Part shown: positions 10,189 to 21,516 of the stretch, piece by piece
Position numbering within the stretch: position 1 is the stretch's first letter
Layout of the letters: every line of letters begins with the position of its first letter
Assembly: GCF_014127285.1 (NCBI RefSeq)
Contig: NZ_CP059901.1
Location: 3,286,001-3,350,000, forward strand
Length of the DNA stretch: 64,000 bases
Origin: Mumia sp. ZJ1417
GTDB taxonomy: Bacteria > Actinomycetota > Actinomycetes > Propionibacteriales > Nocardioidaceae
Reading direction: 5' to 3'
The notes under the pieces: model-generated
What the model saw: the letters and a program-made list of their open reading frames with translations, nothing else
What the model was told of the DNA's origin: nothing
The model's database searches: none
Made by a program: the position numbers and the translations under genes

Positions 10189-11079
10189 TCACGCGTGCCA
10201 GCCGGCATTCGCGAACAACCTCCGGAGCTGGTCCGCGACGACCTCGCACTCGTGGCGTACGGCGTACGAGCTGAAGATCAGCAGCTTCGGCCCGCCGATG
10301 ACGATCTCATTCGCGCGGAGCAGGTCGGCGTCCCACTGGAGGACGCGCATGTGCGGGATGCCGTGGATCTCGATCGCGAGCTCGTACTCGTCCCACGCCA
10401 CGTCGAGGTAGTACTTGCCGTCCTTGCGTCGCACGCGCCGCTGCCGCGTCGGCTCGGGAAGGCGCAGCCGCCCCCGGATCGCGTCGAAGTCGCGCTCGGG
10501 CAGCGACTGGATCCCGCCCGCGGCATCGAGGTACGACTCGACGATCAGCGCGCGGTGGCGGCACGTCCCCCGCCGCGTGAGGGCATCACGCAGTTCGCGC
10601 GTACGGACGAGCCCCTGCTGCGCGCTGGCGAGGACGATCGCACGCGCACGGCGAGGTGCCTCGGACCAGCTCGCCGCGTCGACGATGCTGCGTGGGGTGC
10701 GCGTCCGCGGCGGCGTACGGAGGGGATGCACGTCGCGTTCGTCGAGGTAGACGCTCGAGTGCACCACCAGCCCGTCTCGCTCGGGGCGGCGCGCGTGGTC
10801 CGGGATGACGGCGTACGTCGCGTCCGGCGGGAATCCGGTCAGGCCGTCCTGCTCGAGGGCCGAGAGGCCGCCGAGCACAGAGCCGGGCGGGCAGGCCAGC
10901 AGGTGCGCCCAGGTTGCCTGCTCGGGGGTCAGTGGCCCGTTGTGCGTGACGACGACTCCGCGATAAGGCTGCTGCCACAGCCGGTTCCGTACCTTGGCAC
11001 GGAGCCGCTTCTCACCGACGTGCTGCAGCGCCTGGGCGGTGGTCAGCACGCCACACTGCGTCTCGAGCTCGTCCGACAT
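10189..11079 (-). CDS. AbiEi-like HTH protein with DUF559/PDDEXK-like C-terminus
   Basis: The 296-aa protein has an N-terminal helix-turn-helix region (LTTAQALQHVGEKRLRAKVR and RNRLWQQPYRGVVV) like the AbiEi antitoxin-type domain. The C-terminal part (YYLDVAWDEYELAIEIHG) resembles DUF559, a Vsr-like member of the PDDEXK nuclease fold. Such solo proteins are scattered through actinobacterial chromosomes; no toxin partner is adjacent, so a toxin-antitoxin role is not supported. The ATG at 11079 is the first start outside the upstream palindrome. It is convergent with the ybaK-like gene, 6 bp away. Confidence 0.65.
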   Translation of the reverse strand: MSDELETQCGVLTTAQALQHVGEKRLRAKVRNRLWQQPYRGVVVTHNGPLTPEQATWAHLLACPPGSVLGGLSALEQDGLTGFPPDATYAVIPDHARRPERDGLVVHSSVYLDERDVHPLRTPPRTRTPRSIVDAASWSEAPRRARAIVLASAQQGLVRTRELRDALTRRGTCRHRALIVESYLDAAGGIQSLPERDFDAIRGRLRLPEPTRQRRVRRKDGKYYLDVAWDEYELAIEIHGIPHMRVLQWDADLLRANEIVIGGPKLLIFSSYAVRHECEVVADQLRRLFANAGWHA

Positions 11080-11128
11080 GCGCACGATCCTGGCCCGGAT
11101 TCGGCTCCGCCCGCTCGTACCCTGTGGA

Positions 11129-11210
11129 TGACGGAAGACCCGACGAAAGGACCCGACGTTGCACCCCGGATTCGGGGGTGCAACGTCGGGTCGTGATGTC
11201 GGGTCGTACG

Positions 11211-11213
<3 letters not shown>
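11129..11213. repeat. Long intergenic palindrome, copy 2 (ACCCGACGTT family)
   Basis: The core ACCCGACGTTGCACCCC (11151-11167) pairs perfectly with 11175-11191, and the outer ends TGACG/CGTCA plus repeated CCCGAC blocks match the design of the element at 7962-8045. The stop codon of purH (11211-11213) forms the right edge. It may terminate purH transcription. Confidence 0.7.
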
Positions 11214-12787
<1,574 letters not shown>

Positions 12788-12791
<4 letters not shown>

Positions 12792-13456
12792 CCGATCGTG
12801 ACCTTTCTTCCGGCGATGGACCAGCCCTCGCGGACCATCGCTCCGACGGCGTCGACCAGCTGTCGACGCTCCGCTTGCTTGATGCGCTCCATGAGCGTGT
12901 CCTCGTCGTCGTCGTCGAGGACGGGGACGGCCACCTGGGCGATGATCGGCCCGGTGTCGACCCCGTCGTCGACGAAGAACAAAGTCGCTCCCGCGAGCTT
13001 CACGCCGTACGCCAGCGCGTCGCGCGGACCGTGGATCCCCACGAAGCTCGGGAGCAGCGAGTTGTGCGTGTTGACGTAGCGGTCCGCGAACGCCGTCAGG
13101 AACGACGCCCCGACCAGCTTCAGGAACCCCGCCGAGACGACCAGATCGGGCTCGTACGAGGCGACGCTGGCGGTGAGCGCAGCATCCCAGTCGGCACGCT
13201 CGTCGTAGTCGCGGACGCGGTGGACGAAGATGTCCGCTCCAGCCCGCTGCGCGCGGGAGAGCCCCTCGATGCCGTCACGGTCCGCACCGACGGCCACGAC
13301 CTCGGCCCCGTACGCGGGATCGGCGCAGGCGTCGATCAACGCTTGGAGGTTGCTCCCGGACCCGGAGACGAGGACGACCAGCCGTGCCGGCCGTTCAGCC
13401 GTGGGGGGTGGAGTCCGCCGTGGACGGGTCAAAAAGGGCGTCGTCGTCTGCTCCAC
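12788..13456 (-). CDS. purN: Phosphoribosylglycinamide formyltransferase PurN
   Basis: PurN transfers the formyl group of 10-formyl-THF to GAR, the third step of purine synthesis. The core begins [17 protein letters not shown]; the catalytic [20 protein letters not shown] and [12 protein letters not shown] follow. A GTG at 13456 is taken as start, giving 222 aa with a short proline/arginine-rich leader and a 62-bp overlap with the upstream DUF6350 gene; a TTG eight codons later is possible. The DUF6350-purN-purH order is conserved in mycobacteria (Rv0955-Rv0957). Confidence 0.94.
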
Positions 13457-14645
13457 GGCGACTACGATAGTGCGCCGCGGCCGCGCCGACCGCGCCACCC
13501 ACGGCGAGGACGCCGATCGAGAGCAGCACGGAGAGCGGCAGATCGGGTCCGCTGTGGCCCAGCCGGCCTGGTCCGACCGCCCCACCGGACAGGAGGAGGC
13601 CGACTCCCACCACGGCGCCGGCGAACGCCCCGGCGGCCGCCCCGGCCACCACATCGGTACGGAAGGCACCGAGCGCGCGCCGCTCGGCCCGCGTGACGGT
13701 CACGTAGCCCGCGAGGGCGCCCGCCAGCAGCGGCACCGCGGCGAACGCGATCAGCCAGCCGGGCCGCGGGCCCGCCGGCGGCACGGCCGCGAGGACGGGC
13801 AGCGCCGGGACGAGCCCGAGCGTGCTGGAGGTCAGCGTGACCGAGGTGCCGGCGCCCAGGGCGTACCCGGGCCCGAGCATCGCCGCCACCGTCCACAGCA
13901 CGAGGTTGGGCAGGACGAGGACGCACACGAGCAACAGGCCGATCCCGCCGAGCAGGCCAGGCCGCAGTCCGTCCCACAGCGCGCCTGCCGCGTCCGCCCG
14001 GACGACGAGGTCACCGACGACGAGGAGGCCGGCCGTCGAGACGAGGGTGATCGCCCCGACGATCCCCCCGCGCAGCGCCGACCGTGCCGTCGGCGGCAAG
14101 GCGCGGTGATGGCGGCGCAGCCAACCCGTGCCGTGCGCGGCTCCGGTCGCCCCGCAGACCCCGCCGACGACGAGGCCGGCGATCGCCGCCCGCCCCGGGT
14201 GGACAGCGGCCACCTCGAGCTGCGACCACCACGCCACCACGGCGAGCACGGCCGCGTACGAGGCAGCGCAGGTCGCGGCGACCACGCCGACCTCACGGAT
14301 GCGGCTGGAGACGCCCCAGCCTGCGGCGACGCGAGCGACGGTCGCATGGAGGGTCAGCACCACCAGCGCGAACAGCCCCAGAGGGATCGCGTTGATCACG
14401 GTGTGACCCACTGTCACGCCGCTCCCGTGGGCCGCCAGCCAGGCGATCGCGCCGCCGCGCAGGGCCCCTCCGGCCGTCCCGGACTCCCCCGCGAGCCAGA
14501 CGACGACGGTCAGGCCACCGCACACGAGCAGGCCCAGGAGGGCGGCGACGACGGCCGCGATCACCCCGGCAGCCCAGCCGGGTCGGCTGTCCTGCCCAGG
14601 CCGGGTGCGGAGCGGGCGCATTGAGGTGTCCGAGGTCTCGATCAT
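13395..14645 (-). CDS. DUF6350 polytopic membrane protein (PerM-like)
   Basis: This protein of about 416 aa is almost entirely hydrophobic, with roughly 10-12 membrane helices and a charged C-terminal tail. It belongs to the DUF6350 family; the mycobacterial member at the same position upstream of purN (Rv0955, PerM) is linked to cell division and persistence. ATGs at 14654 and 14645 are both possible starts; the frame is open further but would run into the divergent sigma-like gene. The 3' end overlaps purN. Confidence 0.75.
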   Translation of the reverse strand: MIETSDTSMRPLRTRPGQDSRPGWAAGVIAAVVAALLGLLVCGGLTVVVWLAGESGTAGGALRGGAIAWLAAHGSGVTVGHTVINAIPLGLFALVVLTLHATVARVAAGWGVSSRIREVGVVAATCAASYAAVLAVVAWWSQLEVAAVHPGRAAIAGLVVGGVCGATGAAHGTGWLRRHHRALPPTARSALRGGIVGAITLVSTAGLLVVGDLVVRADAAGALWDGLRPGLLGGIGLLLVCVLVLPNLVLWTVAAMLGPGYALGAGTSVTLTSSTLGLVPALPVLAAVPPAGPRPGWLIAFAAVPLLAGALAGYVTVTRAERRALGAFRTDVVAGAAAGAFAGAVVGVGLLLSGGAVGPGRLGHSGPDLPLSVLLSIGVLAVGGAVGAAAAHYRSRRGADDDALFDPSTADSTPHG

Positions 14646-14760
14646 CGTGACCATCGTCCCTGTAGCCTGGGTCGCCGGGACGGAGGCACGCCGTTGCGCA
14701 CCGCCCGGGGGGCCGTCCAGCTGCACCGCCCCGACCCGCAACCGTAGGGAGACCCGAGTC

Positions 14761-16611
14761 ATGCCGAAGGTGGATGAGTTCGACACCTTCTACGACTCCA
14801 CCAGCCGGTACGTGACGCACCTCACGTACGCCGAGTGTGGTGACCGTTCCGTCACGGCCGAAGCTGTCGCGGAGGCGTACGAGAAGGCCTGGCGGGGCTG
14901 GGCGAAGCAGCGCGCCCGTGACCCGCTGTCATACGTGCGCGGCGAGGCCTTCCGCCAGGCCCGCCTCGCGCGGGGAACGCGCCCGTGGCGGCGGCGCCAC
15001 GAGGACGACAGCGACCTCGCGCTGATCGAGGCCCTGCAGGAGCTCGGCAGCCGTCCGCGGCGCCTGATCATCCTGCAGACGCTCGGTGAGCTCGACCTGT
15101 CGGCCGCCGCCCGTGACGTCGGCATCAGTGACAGCGAGGCTGTCGCAGAGACCCAGCACGCGGTGACCGAGCTCGAGCAGGCGCTGAGCCAGAGCATCGG
15201 CCAGGTCGAGAGTCGCCTGCTGGGCCTGTCAGAGGTCTCCGAGCAGATCATGCTCCCCAGTCCGTCCCGGGTGCGTTACAAGGCACGCGGCCGCAGCCGT
15301 CGCCACACGCTCGTCGCCGTCGCCGCCGCGTGCGTCGGCGTCATCGCCTCGGGTCTGATCGTCACGCCGACTGCACCGCTCAGCCAGGCCGAGGCACAGG
15401 AGCGCAACCGGGTGGGCGAACGCCCGGTGAGCAGCGCCCGCCCCGGCGACGCCGTGACCGCCAAATCCCTGATGAACGCGACCGAGGCCAGCCGGATCGA
15501 CCCGTCCCACGACTGGACCACCGTGTCCACGACCTCCGACGAGGCGACGGACGACGAGCTCACCGCCGACACCGCCGATCGCGCCTCGGACGCAGGCGAT
15601 CCGCTGACGGCGTGCACGCCACGCCGGTTTGCGACGGACGACCCGCGCAAGACCTTCGTCCGTGAGTTCGAGGCGTACGGAGAGCCCGAGCTCGCCATCC
15701 AGGCGCTCGAGATCGCCCGCAGCACCGAGTCGGCGCAGGCGGCGTTCAAGCGACGCCTCCAGTGGTACGCCGACTGCTCCGTCCCCCGGGTTCAGATGGC
15801 GAGCGCGGCGACGATCGCCGGTGCTTCCTCACCGGTCACGATCCTGCGTCTGCGCGAGTTCGGCTCGCCTTCCCGTACGCTCACCGTCGGCTTCATCCAG
15901 GCCGGCGTCGTCAACTCGGTGCTGGTGCACCGTACGGACGGCGCGGCGCCCTCGGTCGCCGCGTTCGGCTCGGCGCTCGTCGAGAGCATGCGGCTGTCCT
16001 GCGCCGCCTCCGGCGGGCCGTGCACGACGTCGACGAAGGTCGCGGGCGCCCCGCTCCCCCGTACGTCCTCCAACCCTGGCTTCCTGGCCGCGGTCGACCT
16101 GCCGCCGGTCGGTCGCCAGACCAAGCCGTGGGGCGGGACGGAGCCCGAGCCCCCGAGCCCCAACCCTGCGGCCACGATGTGCGACCGGGCCAGCTTCATG
16201 GGCCCCGCCGTCGCGAAGTCCCGTGCGCGCGTCTACGTCGTCCCCAACGACAAGGCTGTCCCGAAGCAGTTCGGCATCGGCCAGGCGATCGCGACGTTCC
16301 GTTCACCGCGTCAGGCGGCCACGTTCGTCAAGCGGCTCGAGCAGCGCATCGCCAAGTGCGAGGACCGCAACAAGGCGGCCACGGTCGTCACGGGCAACGC
16401 CGTCAAGGGCTCCGGCTACAGCGGCAAGACGTGGCGGATGACCTTCGAGACCGGTCGCAAGTCGACGATCAGCTACCGCCTCGCACTCGTCCGTCGCGGA
16501 GCCACGGTGACCGAGGTCGCCCAGTCCGGCACCAAGCGCGCCGACCTGAGCGCGGGCCAGTTCAACCTCGTCGCCGACCGCGCCGCCCAGCGCCTCGCCT
16601 ACTGGCGCTGA
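14761..16611 (+). CDS. Membrane-anchored sigma-70-like protein with exported sensor-like domains
   Basis: Residues about 5-70 resemble ECF sigma region 2 (FDTFYDSTSRYVTHL, AEAVAEAYEKAWRGW) and 90-140 resemble region 4 (SRPRRLIILQTLGELDLSAA). A basic stretch precedes a membrane helix at about 183-205. The following 400 residues would be outside the cell. They hold two segments of similar pattern (around 300-410 and 480-616), each with paired Cys and a 'FxRRLxxxxxxC' helix, reminiscent of the PknH-type sensor domain. The ATG has GGGAGA 8 bases upstream. A separate anti-sigma gene is absent. Whether the N-terminus still acts as a sigma factor is unknown. Confidence 0.7.
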   Translation: MPKVDEFDTFYDSTSRYVTHLTYAECGDRSVTAEAVAEAYEKAWRGWAKQRARDPLSYVRGEAFRQARLARGTRPWRRRHEDDSDLALIEALQELGSRPRRLIILQTLGELDLSAAARDVGISDSEAVAETQHAVTELEQALSQSIGQVESRLLGLSEVSEQIMLPSPSRVRYKARGRSRRHTLVAVAAACVGVIASGLIVTPTAPLSQAEAQERNRVGERPVSSARPGDAVTAKSLMNATEASRIDPSHDWTTVSTTSDEATDDELTADTADRASDAGDPLTACTPRRFATDDPRKTFVREFEAYGEPELAIQALEIARSTESAQAAFKRRLQWYADCSVPRVQMASAATIAGASSPVTILRLREFGSPSRTLTVGFIQAGVVNSVLVHRTDGAAPSVAAFGSALVESMRLSCAASGGPCTTSTKVAGAPLPRTSSNPGFLAAVDLPPVGRQTKPWGGTEPEPPSPNPAATMCDRASFMGPAVAKSRARVYVVPNDKAVPKQFGIGQAIATFRSPRQAATFVKRLEQRIAKCEDRNKAATVVTGNAVKGSGYSGKTWRMTFETGRKSTISYRLALVRRGATVTEVAQSGTKRADLSAGQFNLVADRAAQRLAYWR

Positions 16612-16650
16612 CCAGCGCTAAGGGCGGCTCGCACCACCCGGCACACGCGA

Positions 16651-16682
16651 AGGCGCCCCGACCCTGCTGGGTCGGGGCGCCT
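16651..16682. terminator. Bidirectional hairpin between sigma-like gene and sucD
   Basis: A perfect 14-bp stem, AGGCGCCCCGACCC (16651-16664) with 16669-16682, closes a TGCT loop. It sits between two convergent stop codons and is a convincing factor-independent-type terminator for both strands, although without a long T run. Confidence 0.8.
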
Positions 16683-16708
16683 CGTACGCTGCGCTGGCGC
16701 GCCTCAGG

Positions 16709-17602
16709 TCAGAGCGACTTGAGGATCTCGCGCATGAGCTCGGCGGTCTCGGACGGCGTCTTGCCGACCTTGACACCGGCGGCCTCGAGGGCCTCCTTCT
16801 TAGCCTCGGCCGTGCCGGAGGAGCCGGAGACGATGGCGCCGGCGTGGCCCATGGTCTTGCCCTCGGGTGCCGTGAAGCCCGCCACGTAGCCGACGACCGG
16901 CTTCGTTACGTGCTCCTTGATGTAGGCCGCGGCCCGCTCCTCGGCGTCGCCACCGATCTCGCCGATCATGACGATCGCCTTGGTCTCGGGGTCGTTCTCG
17001 AACGCCTCGAGCGCATCGATGTGCGTCGTCCCGACGATCGGGTCGCCGCCGATGCCGATGGCGGTCGAGAAGCCGTGGTCCGACAGCTCGTACATCATCT
17101 GGTAGGTCAGCGTGCCCGACTTCGACACGAGGCCGATCGGGCCCTTGCCCGCGATGGTGTGCGGCGTGATGCCGGCCAGCGACTCCTCCGGCGTGATGAT
17201 GCCGGGGCAGTTCGGGCCGATCATGCGGGTCTGCTTGCCCTGCAGGTACGACCAGACCTCGGCCGTGTCCTGGACCGGGACGCCCTCGGTGATGACGACG
17301 AGCAGGCCGATGCCGGCGTCGATCGCCTCGATGCAGGCGTCCTTGGTGAAGGCCGGCGGCACGAACACGACCGACACGTCGGCGCCGGTCTCGGCCATCG
17401 CCTCCTTGACGGTGCCGAAGACGGGAAGCTCGACCTCAGCGCCGTCCTTCTTGTGCGTCACGGTGGTGCCGGCCTTGCGCGCGTTGACACCGCCGACGAT
17501 CTGCGAACCCGCGTCGATCATCAGAGCGGTGTGCTTGGCACCCATGCCGCCCGTGATGCCCTGGACGATGATCTTCGAGTCCTTGTTCAGGTAGATGGAC
17601 AT
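16709..17602 (-). CDS. sucD: Succinate-CoA ligase, alpha subunit
   Basis: SucD binds CoA and carries the phosphohistidine of succinyl-CoA synthetase, the TCA step that makes ATP or GTP. The N-terminus is [20 protein letters not shown], the usual CoA-binding start; [11 protein letters not shown] and the active-site [17 protein letters not shown] follow. Length 297 aa is standard. It lies 14 bp downstream of sucC, forming a two-gene operon. Confidence 0.97.
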   Translation of the reverse strand: MSIYLNKDSKIIVQGITGGMGAKHTALMIDAGSQIVGGVNARKAGTTVTHKKDGAEVELPVFGTVKEAMAETGADVSVVFVPPAFTKDACIEAIDAGIGLLVVITEGVPVQDTAEVWSYLQGKQTRMIGPNCPGIITPEESLAGITPHTIAGKGPIGLVSKSGTLTYQMMYELSDHGFSTAIGIGGDPIVGTTHIDALEAFENDPETKAIVMIGEIGGDAEERAAAYIKEHVTKPVVGYVAGFTAPEGKTMGHAGAIVSGSSGTAEAKKEALEAAGVKVGKTPSETAELMREILKSL

Positions 17603-17616
17603 GTCCTCGTCCCCTC

Positions 17617-18780
17617 TCAGGCGTTCGCCAGCTCGGCGGCCTTGTCGGCCGCGCCGTCCATGGTGTCGACGAGGGTGACCAGCGGGTGGTTGCGCTCGTT
17701 GAGGATCTGCCGGCCGAGCTCGACGTTGTTGCCGTCGAGGCGGACGACGAGCGGCTTGGTAGCCGCGTCGCCGAGCAGGTCCAGCGCGCCCACGATGCCG
17801 TTGGCCACCTCGTCACAGGCGGTGATGCCGCCGAAGACGTTGACGAAGACGGACTTCACATCGGGATCGCCGAGGATCACGTCGAGTCCGTTCGCCATCA
17901 CCTGGGCGTTCGCGCCGCCACCGATGTCGAGGAAGTTGGCCGGCTTCACGCCGCCGTGCGCCTCACCGGCGTACGCGACGACGTCGAGCGTCGACATGAC
18001 CAGACCCGCGCCGTTGCCGATGATGCCGACCTGGCCCTCGAGCTTGACGTAGTTGAGGTTGAGCTCGTTGGCCTTCGCCTCGAGCGGGTTCTCCGCGCTC
18101 TTGTCGACGAACGCCTCGTGCTCGGGGTGACGGAACTCGGCGTTCTCGTCGAGCGAGACCTTGCCGTCGAGTGCCTCGAGCGTGTCGCCCGCGAGCTTCG
18201 CCAGTGGGTTGACCTCGACGAGCGTGGCGTCCTCCTCGACGAAGACCTTCCAGAGGGCCTCGATCATGGTGACGGCCTGCTCGAAGACCGGCTCCGGGAA
18301 CCCGGCCTCGGTCGCGATCGCGCGTGCCTTCTCAGCGTCGACGCCGGTGCCCGGGTCGATCGGGATCTGCTTGACGGCATCGGGGTTGGTCTTGGCGACC
18401 TCCTCGATCTCGACACCACCCTCGACCGACGCGATGCAGAGGTACTGCCGGTTCGCACGGTCGAGCAGGAAGGAGAAGTAGTACTCGTCCTCGATGCTGG
18501 CAGCGGGCGCGATCAGGACACGGTTGACCGTGAGGCCCTTGATCTCCATGCCGAGGATGTCGCTCGCGCGGTCGAAGGCGTCCTGGGGCGTGGGCGCGAA
18601 CTTGACGCCACCCGCCTTGCCACGGCCGCCGGCCTTGACCTGGGCCTTGACGACGACTGCGCCACCCAGATCTTCGGCGCCCTTGCGCGCCTCTTCGGGG
18701 GTGTTCGCCACGACGCCGAGCGTCACGGGAACCCCGTGCTTGGCGAAGAGCTCCTTCGCTTGGTACTCCATCAGATCCAC
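17617..18780 (-). CDS. sucC: Succinate-CoA ligase, beta subunit
   Basis: SucC supplies the ATP-grasp nucleotide site of succinyl-CoA synthetase. The protein begins [19 protein letters not shown] when the GTG at 18780 is used (387 aa), matching actinobacterial SucC; an ATG at 18771 is the alternative. [27 protein letters not shown] and the late [15 protein letters not shown] are family hallmarks. AAAGGA lies upstream. sucD follows directly. Confidence 0.96.
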   Translation of the reverse strand: MDLMEYQAKELFAKHGVPVTLGVVANTPEEARKGAEDLGGAVVVKAQVKAGGRGKAGGVKFAPTPQDAFDRASDILGMEIKGLTVNRVLIAPAASIEDEYYFSFLLDRANRQYLCIASVEGGVEIEEVAKTNPDAVKQIPIDPGTGVDAEKARAIATEAGFPEPVFEQAVTMIEALWKVFVEEDATLVEVNPLAKLAGDTLEALDGKVSLDENAEFRHPEHEAFVDKSAENPLEAKANELNLNYVKLEGQVGIIGNGAGLVMSTLDVVAYAGEAHGGVKPANFLDIGGGANAQVMANGLDVILGDPDVKSVFVNVFGGITACDEVANGIVGALDLLGDAATKPLVVRLDGNNVELGRQILNERNHPLVTLVDTMDGAADKAAELANA

Positions 18781-18873
18781 GGTGATGCCGTCCTTTGGTA
18801 CAGGTACGCTGCCGTACAACCTTCGCGACTTTAGTCCCGTGAGCCTCGTCACAGCCGGACGGGGTGCGCGGAC

Positions 18874-18879
18874 TAGGAT
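18874..18879 (+). promoter_or_regulatory. -10 element of a probable leaderless transcript
   Basis: TAGGAT ends 6 bases before the ATG at 18886, the distance expected if transcription starts at the start codon. No ribosome site precedes that ATG. Leaderless genes are common in actinobacteria. Confidence 0.4.
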
Positions 18880-18885
18880 CCGAGC

Positions 18886-19788
18886 ATGGCCGGTGACAGC
18901 GCTCCCCTCAGTGTGCCTTCCGCAGGGGTGACCCTCGCGGTGAGGCGGACGGGCACCCGTACGGGGCCCACCGTCGTGCTCGTCCACGGCTACCCCGACA
19001 ACCACCACGTGTGGGACAAGGTCGTGCCCCTGCTCGACGACCTCGACGTCGTCACGTACGACGTCCGCGGCGCGGGCGCGTCGACGGCGCCGGCCGACCG
19101 CGACGGCTACCGGGTCGAGCGGCTGATCGACGACCTGGTCGCCGTCCTCGACGCCGTACGGCCGGACGGCGGCCCCGTCCACCTCGTCGGGCACGACTGG
19201 GGCTCGGTGCAGCTGTGGGCGGCTGTGTTCGCCTCCGGCTCCGACGAGCGGCTGCGAGGTCGCATCGCCTCGTACGTGTCGATCAGCGGCCCCGATCTGC
19301 GCCTGTACGGGGCGTTCCTGCGCGACGCGTTCTCCCGGAGGCGCTTCGGGGTGCTGGCCGAGCAGCTCGCGAAGTCCTGGTACATCGCGGCCTTCCAGGT
19401 CCCGCTCGTCCCCGAGCTCGTCATGCGCCGCGCGACGCGGTCGGTCCGCCGGGTGCTCGTACGGTCGCAGGGCCTCGACGACGCGCACTGGTCAGGCTCG
19501 CTGGCGCGTGATGGCGCGAACGGCGTCAACCTCTACCGCGCGAACGCCTTCCGCGCGCTGCGGACCCCGGCGCCGGCGTCGACGACGGTTCCGGTCACGC
19601 TCGTCGTCCCGCTGCGCGACGCCTTTCTCTCCCCCGCCCTGTACGAAGACCTCCCCCGCGCCGTCGACTACCTCCAGCGCCGCGAGGTCGACGCAGGCCA
19701 CTGGATGCCGTGGACGGAGCCCGCACTGGTCGCGGAGGTCGTACGAGAACGCATTTCCTCCCCTGATGCTGCGCGGACAGCCCAGTGA
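18886..19788 (+). CDS. Alpha/beta hydrolase, epoxide hydrolase/dehalogenase-like
   Basis: The 300-aa protein has the alpha/beta-hydrolase core: the oxyanion strand [15 protein letters not shown], the nucleophile elbow [11 protein letters not shown] with Asp, and the catalytic His in DAGHWMPW. An Asp nucleophile in GHDWGS is typical of epoxide hydrolases and haloalkane dehalogenases rather than esterases. The physiological substrate is unknown. It is divergent from sucC. Confidence 0.85.
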   Translation: MAGDSAPLSVPSAGVTLAVRRTGTRTGPTVVLVHGYPDNHHVWDKVVPLLDDLDVVTYDVRGAGASTAPADRDGYRVERLIDDLVAVLDAVRPDGGPVHLVGHDWGSVQLWAAVFASGSDERLRGRIASYVSISGPDLRLYGAFLRDAFSRRRFGVLAEQLAKSWYIAAFQVPLVPELVMRRATRSVRRVLVRSQGLDDAHWSGSLARDGANGVNLYRANAFRALRTPAPASTTVPVTLVVPLRDAFLSPALYEDLPRAVDYLQRREVDAGHWMPWTEPALVAEVVRERISSPDAARTAQ

Positions 19789-19840
19789 GGCCGGGTTCAC
19801 ACGTTTACGGCGCTCGGCCCGCCATGACAGCGATCGAGAG

Positions 19841-19888
19841 GACAACCTTGACCAACTGTCCAAGATGCTGGACAGTGGTCGGGTTGTC
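19841..19888 (+). terminator. Stem-loop downstream of the hydrolase gene
   Basis: GACAACC (19841-19847) pairs with 19882-19888, and ACTGTCCA (19855-19862) with 19869-19876 around a 6-base loop; GACC/GGTC extends the stem with a small bulge. It may end the hydrolase transcript or act in the leader of the M23 gene. Confidence 0.45.
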
Positions 19889-19892
19889 ACTC

Positions 19893-19921
19893 TTCGGTAA
19901 CGGGGGCGCTTCCGCTAGTGT
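19893..19921 (+). promoter_or_regulatory. Putative promoter of the M23 peptidase gene
   Basis: TTCGGT (19893-19898) and TAGTGT (19916-19921) are 17 bp apart, and GGAGG stands 9 bases before the GTG start. The -10 is good for a GC-rich actinobacterium; the -35 is weak. Confidence 0.35.
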
Positions 19922-19957
19922 CGACAGCCGTCAGTCCACTACTGGAGGTTCCGTTTC

Positions 19958-21313
19958 GTGACGTCGCGCCCCGCCCCCAAGCGCCGCGCCGAGAAGCCCA
20001 AGAAGGGCGGCTCGCGATCGTCAGACTCCAGCGCTGGCACGGCATCGAGCTCGCCCGGCCGCAGGGTCGCCGGCAAGACCGCCCCACCGACAGGTGAAGC
20101 GACGCGGTCACCTCAGATCACTCCGACGCCCCTCCCGCCCTCACCGGCCGAGACGACGCTGATCCGGACCGAGATCACCGCGGTCCACACCGAGGTCGCC
20201 GCGCATACCGAGGTCAGCCGACCGCTGACCGCCCTTCCCCCGGCGGAAGCAGCCCCGGCTCCGGCCCCGTCCTCCGCCCAGCAGTCCACGCCCCACCCCC
20301 CTGCTTCGTCCGCGACACCGTCGCGATCCGCCGGTGGCCGCCGCGCCGCCCGGCCCGCCGCCAAGACGATGGCGAGCGCCCCACGTGAGAGCGCCCCTCG
20401 TACCGCGTCCCCCAGCTCGTCCCCTGCCGGCCCGCCTCCGCCGACCCGCGGCAAGCGCGTGGCCGAGCTCCCCCCGATCCCGGGCGACGCCACCGCGCAG
20501 ATCGACGCGGTCAGCGACCACACGACCGTCACTGAGCGTCGCTCCGGTGAGATGCGCAGCGCCCGTCGCGCGACCCCTCCCGGGTCTCGTTCGTCGCGGG
20601 CCCGCACCGGCAAGTCCCGTCGCCTCCCGACTCCTGCCCTCATCGGCGCCGCAGCGCTCGTCATCGCCGGCATCGGCGCGGTCGCGGTCTCGTCGGCCAA
20701 GCCGCCTGTGATGGAGACCGCCGACTTCCAGGCGCTCTCCGCCGACGTGAGCGGCTCGTCCGCCAAGAGGTACGACCCCAACAACGTCGACGTCACCCGC
20801 GACTTCGACCGCGCACTCCTCGACAAGCAGGCCGAGCAGCAGGCCGCTCAGCTCTCCGCCTCGCTTGCGGCGCTCGCCGACCGGACCGAGGCACGCTCGC
20901 AGCAGATCAAGAAGAACCAGTGGGTTCTCCCGCTCACCGGCTACCGCCTGACAGCACGCTTCGGCCAGTCCAGCTCGCTGTGGTCCACCGTCCACACCGG
21001 GCTCGACTTCGCCGCGCCGTCCGGCACACCGCTCGTCGCGGTGGCACGCGGCACGATCACGAGCACCGGGTACGACGGCGCGTACGGCAACAAGACCGTG
21101 CTGACGCTCGAGGACGGTACGGAGATCTGGTACTGCCACCAGTCGTCGGTCAAGGTCAGCTCCGGCACCAAGGTCGATCCGGGCACCGTGATCGGCTACG
21201 TCGGCTCCACCGGCAACACGACGGGCCCCCACCTCCACCTCGAGGTGCGCCCGGCCGGCGGATCGCCCATCGACCCGCTGGCCTCGCTCCGCGCGCACAA
21301 CGTCAACCCCTGA
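19958..21313 (+). CDS. M23 family peptidase (LytM domain), membrane anchored
   Basis: A cell-wall endopeptidase candidate of 451 aa. The first 220 residues are a basic and then Ala/Pro/Ser/Thr-rich low-complexity cytoplasmic region. One membrane helix (TPALIGAAALVIAGIGAVAV) follows, then a linker and a C-terminal LytM domain with zinc ligands in HTGLDFAAPSG and the final HLHLEVRP. The helix and the charge distribution put the peptidase outside. The GTG start has GGAGG upstream. The mycobacterial orthologue Rv0950c also lies between pcrA and sucC. Confidence 0.88.
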   Translation: MTSRPAPKRRAEKPKKGGSRSSDSSAGTASSSPGRRVAGKTAPPTGEATRSPQITPTPLPPSPAETTLIRTEITAVHTEVAAHTEVSRPLTALPPAEAAPAPAPSSAQQSTPHPPASSATPSRSAGGRRAARPAAKTMASAPRESAPRTASPSSSPAGPPPPTRGKRVAELPPIPGDATAQIDAVSDHTTVTERRSGEMRSARRATPPGSRSSRARTGKSRRLPTPALIGAAALVIAGIGAVAVSSAKPPVMETADFQALSADVSGSSAKRYDPNNVDVTRDFDRALLDKQAEQQAAQLSASLAALADRTEARSQQIKKNQWVLPLTGYRLTARFGQSSSLWSTVHTGLDFAAPSGTPLVAVARGTITSTGYDGAYGNKTVLTLEDGTEIWYCHQSSVKVSSGTKVDPGTVIGYVGSTGNTTGPHLHLEVRPAGGSPIDPLASLRAHNVNP

Positions 21314-21315
21314 CC

Positions 21316-21504
21316 CCGGGTCACTCCCTGCGGGTGCCGGGTCACTCCCTGCGGGTGCCGGGTCACTCCCTGCGGGTGCCGGGTCACTCCCTGCGGGTGC
21401 CGGGTCACTCCCTGCGGGTGCCGGGTCACTCCCTGCGGGTGCCGGGTCACTCCCTGCGGGTGCCGGGTCACTCCCTGCGGGTGCCGGGTCACTCTCTGCG
21501 GGTG
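21316..21504 (+). repeat. Nine tandem copies of a 21-bp unit
   Basis: The unit starts CCGGGTCACTCCCTG and ends CGGGTG; eight copies are identical and the ninth has one C-to-T change. The array begins right after the stop of the M23 gene and fills most of the gap to convergent pcrA. No start codon context or coding role is evident; both strands read as simple peptide repeats only by chance. Confidence 0.95.
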
Positions 21505-21516
21505 CGGCGAGCCGTC

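Noticed and set aside
10189-11079. Type IV toxin-antitoxin system (AbiEi/AbiEii)
   Set aside because: Only the AbiEi-like N-terminus is present; the flanking genes are ybaK-like and purH, and there is no nucleotidyltransferase toxin gene.
19789-19957. c-di-AMP (ydaO) riboswitch before the M23 peptidase gene
   Set aside because: Cell-wall hydrolase genes of actinobacteria sometimes have one, but the gap is too short and lacks the conserved core; only a hairpin and a promoter are visible.
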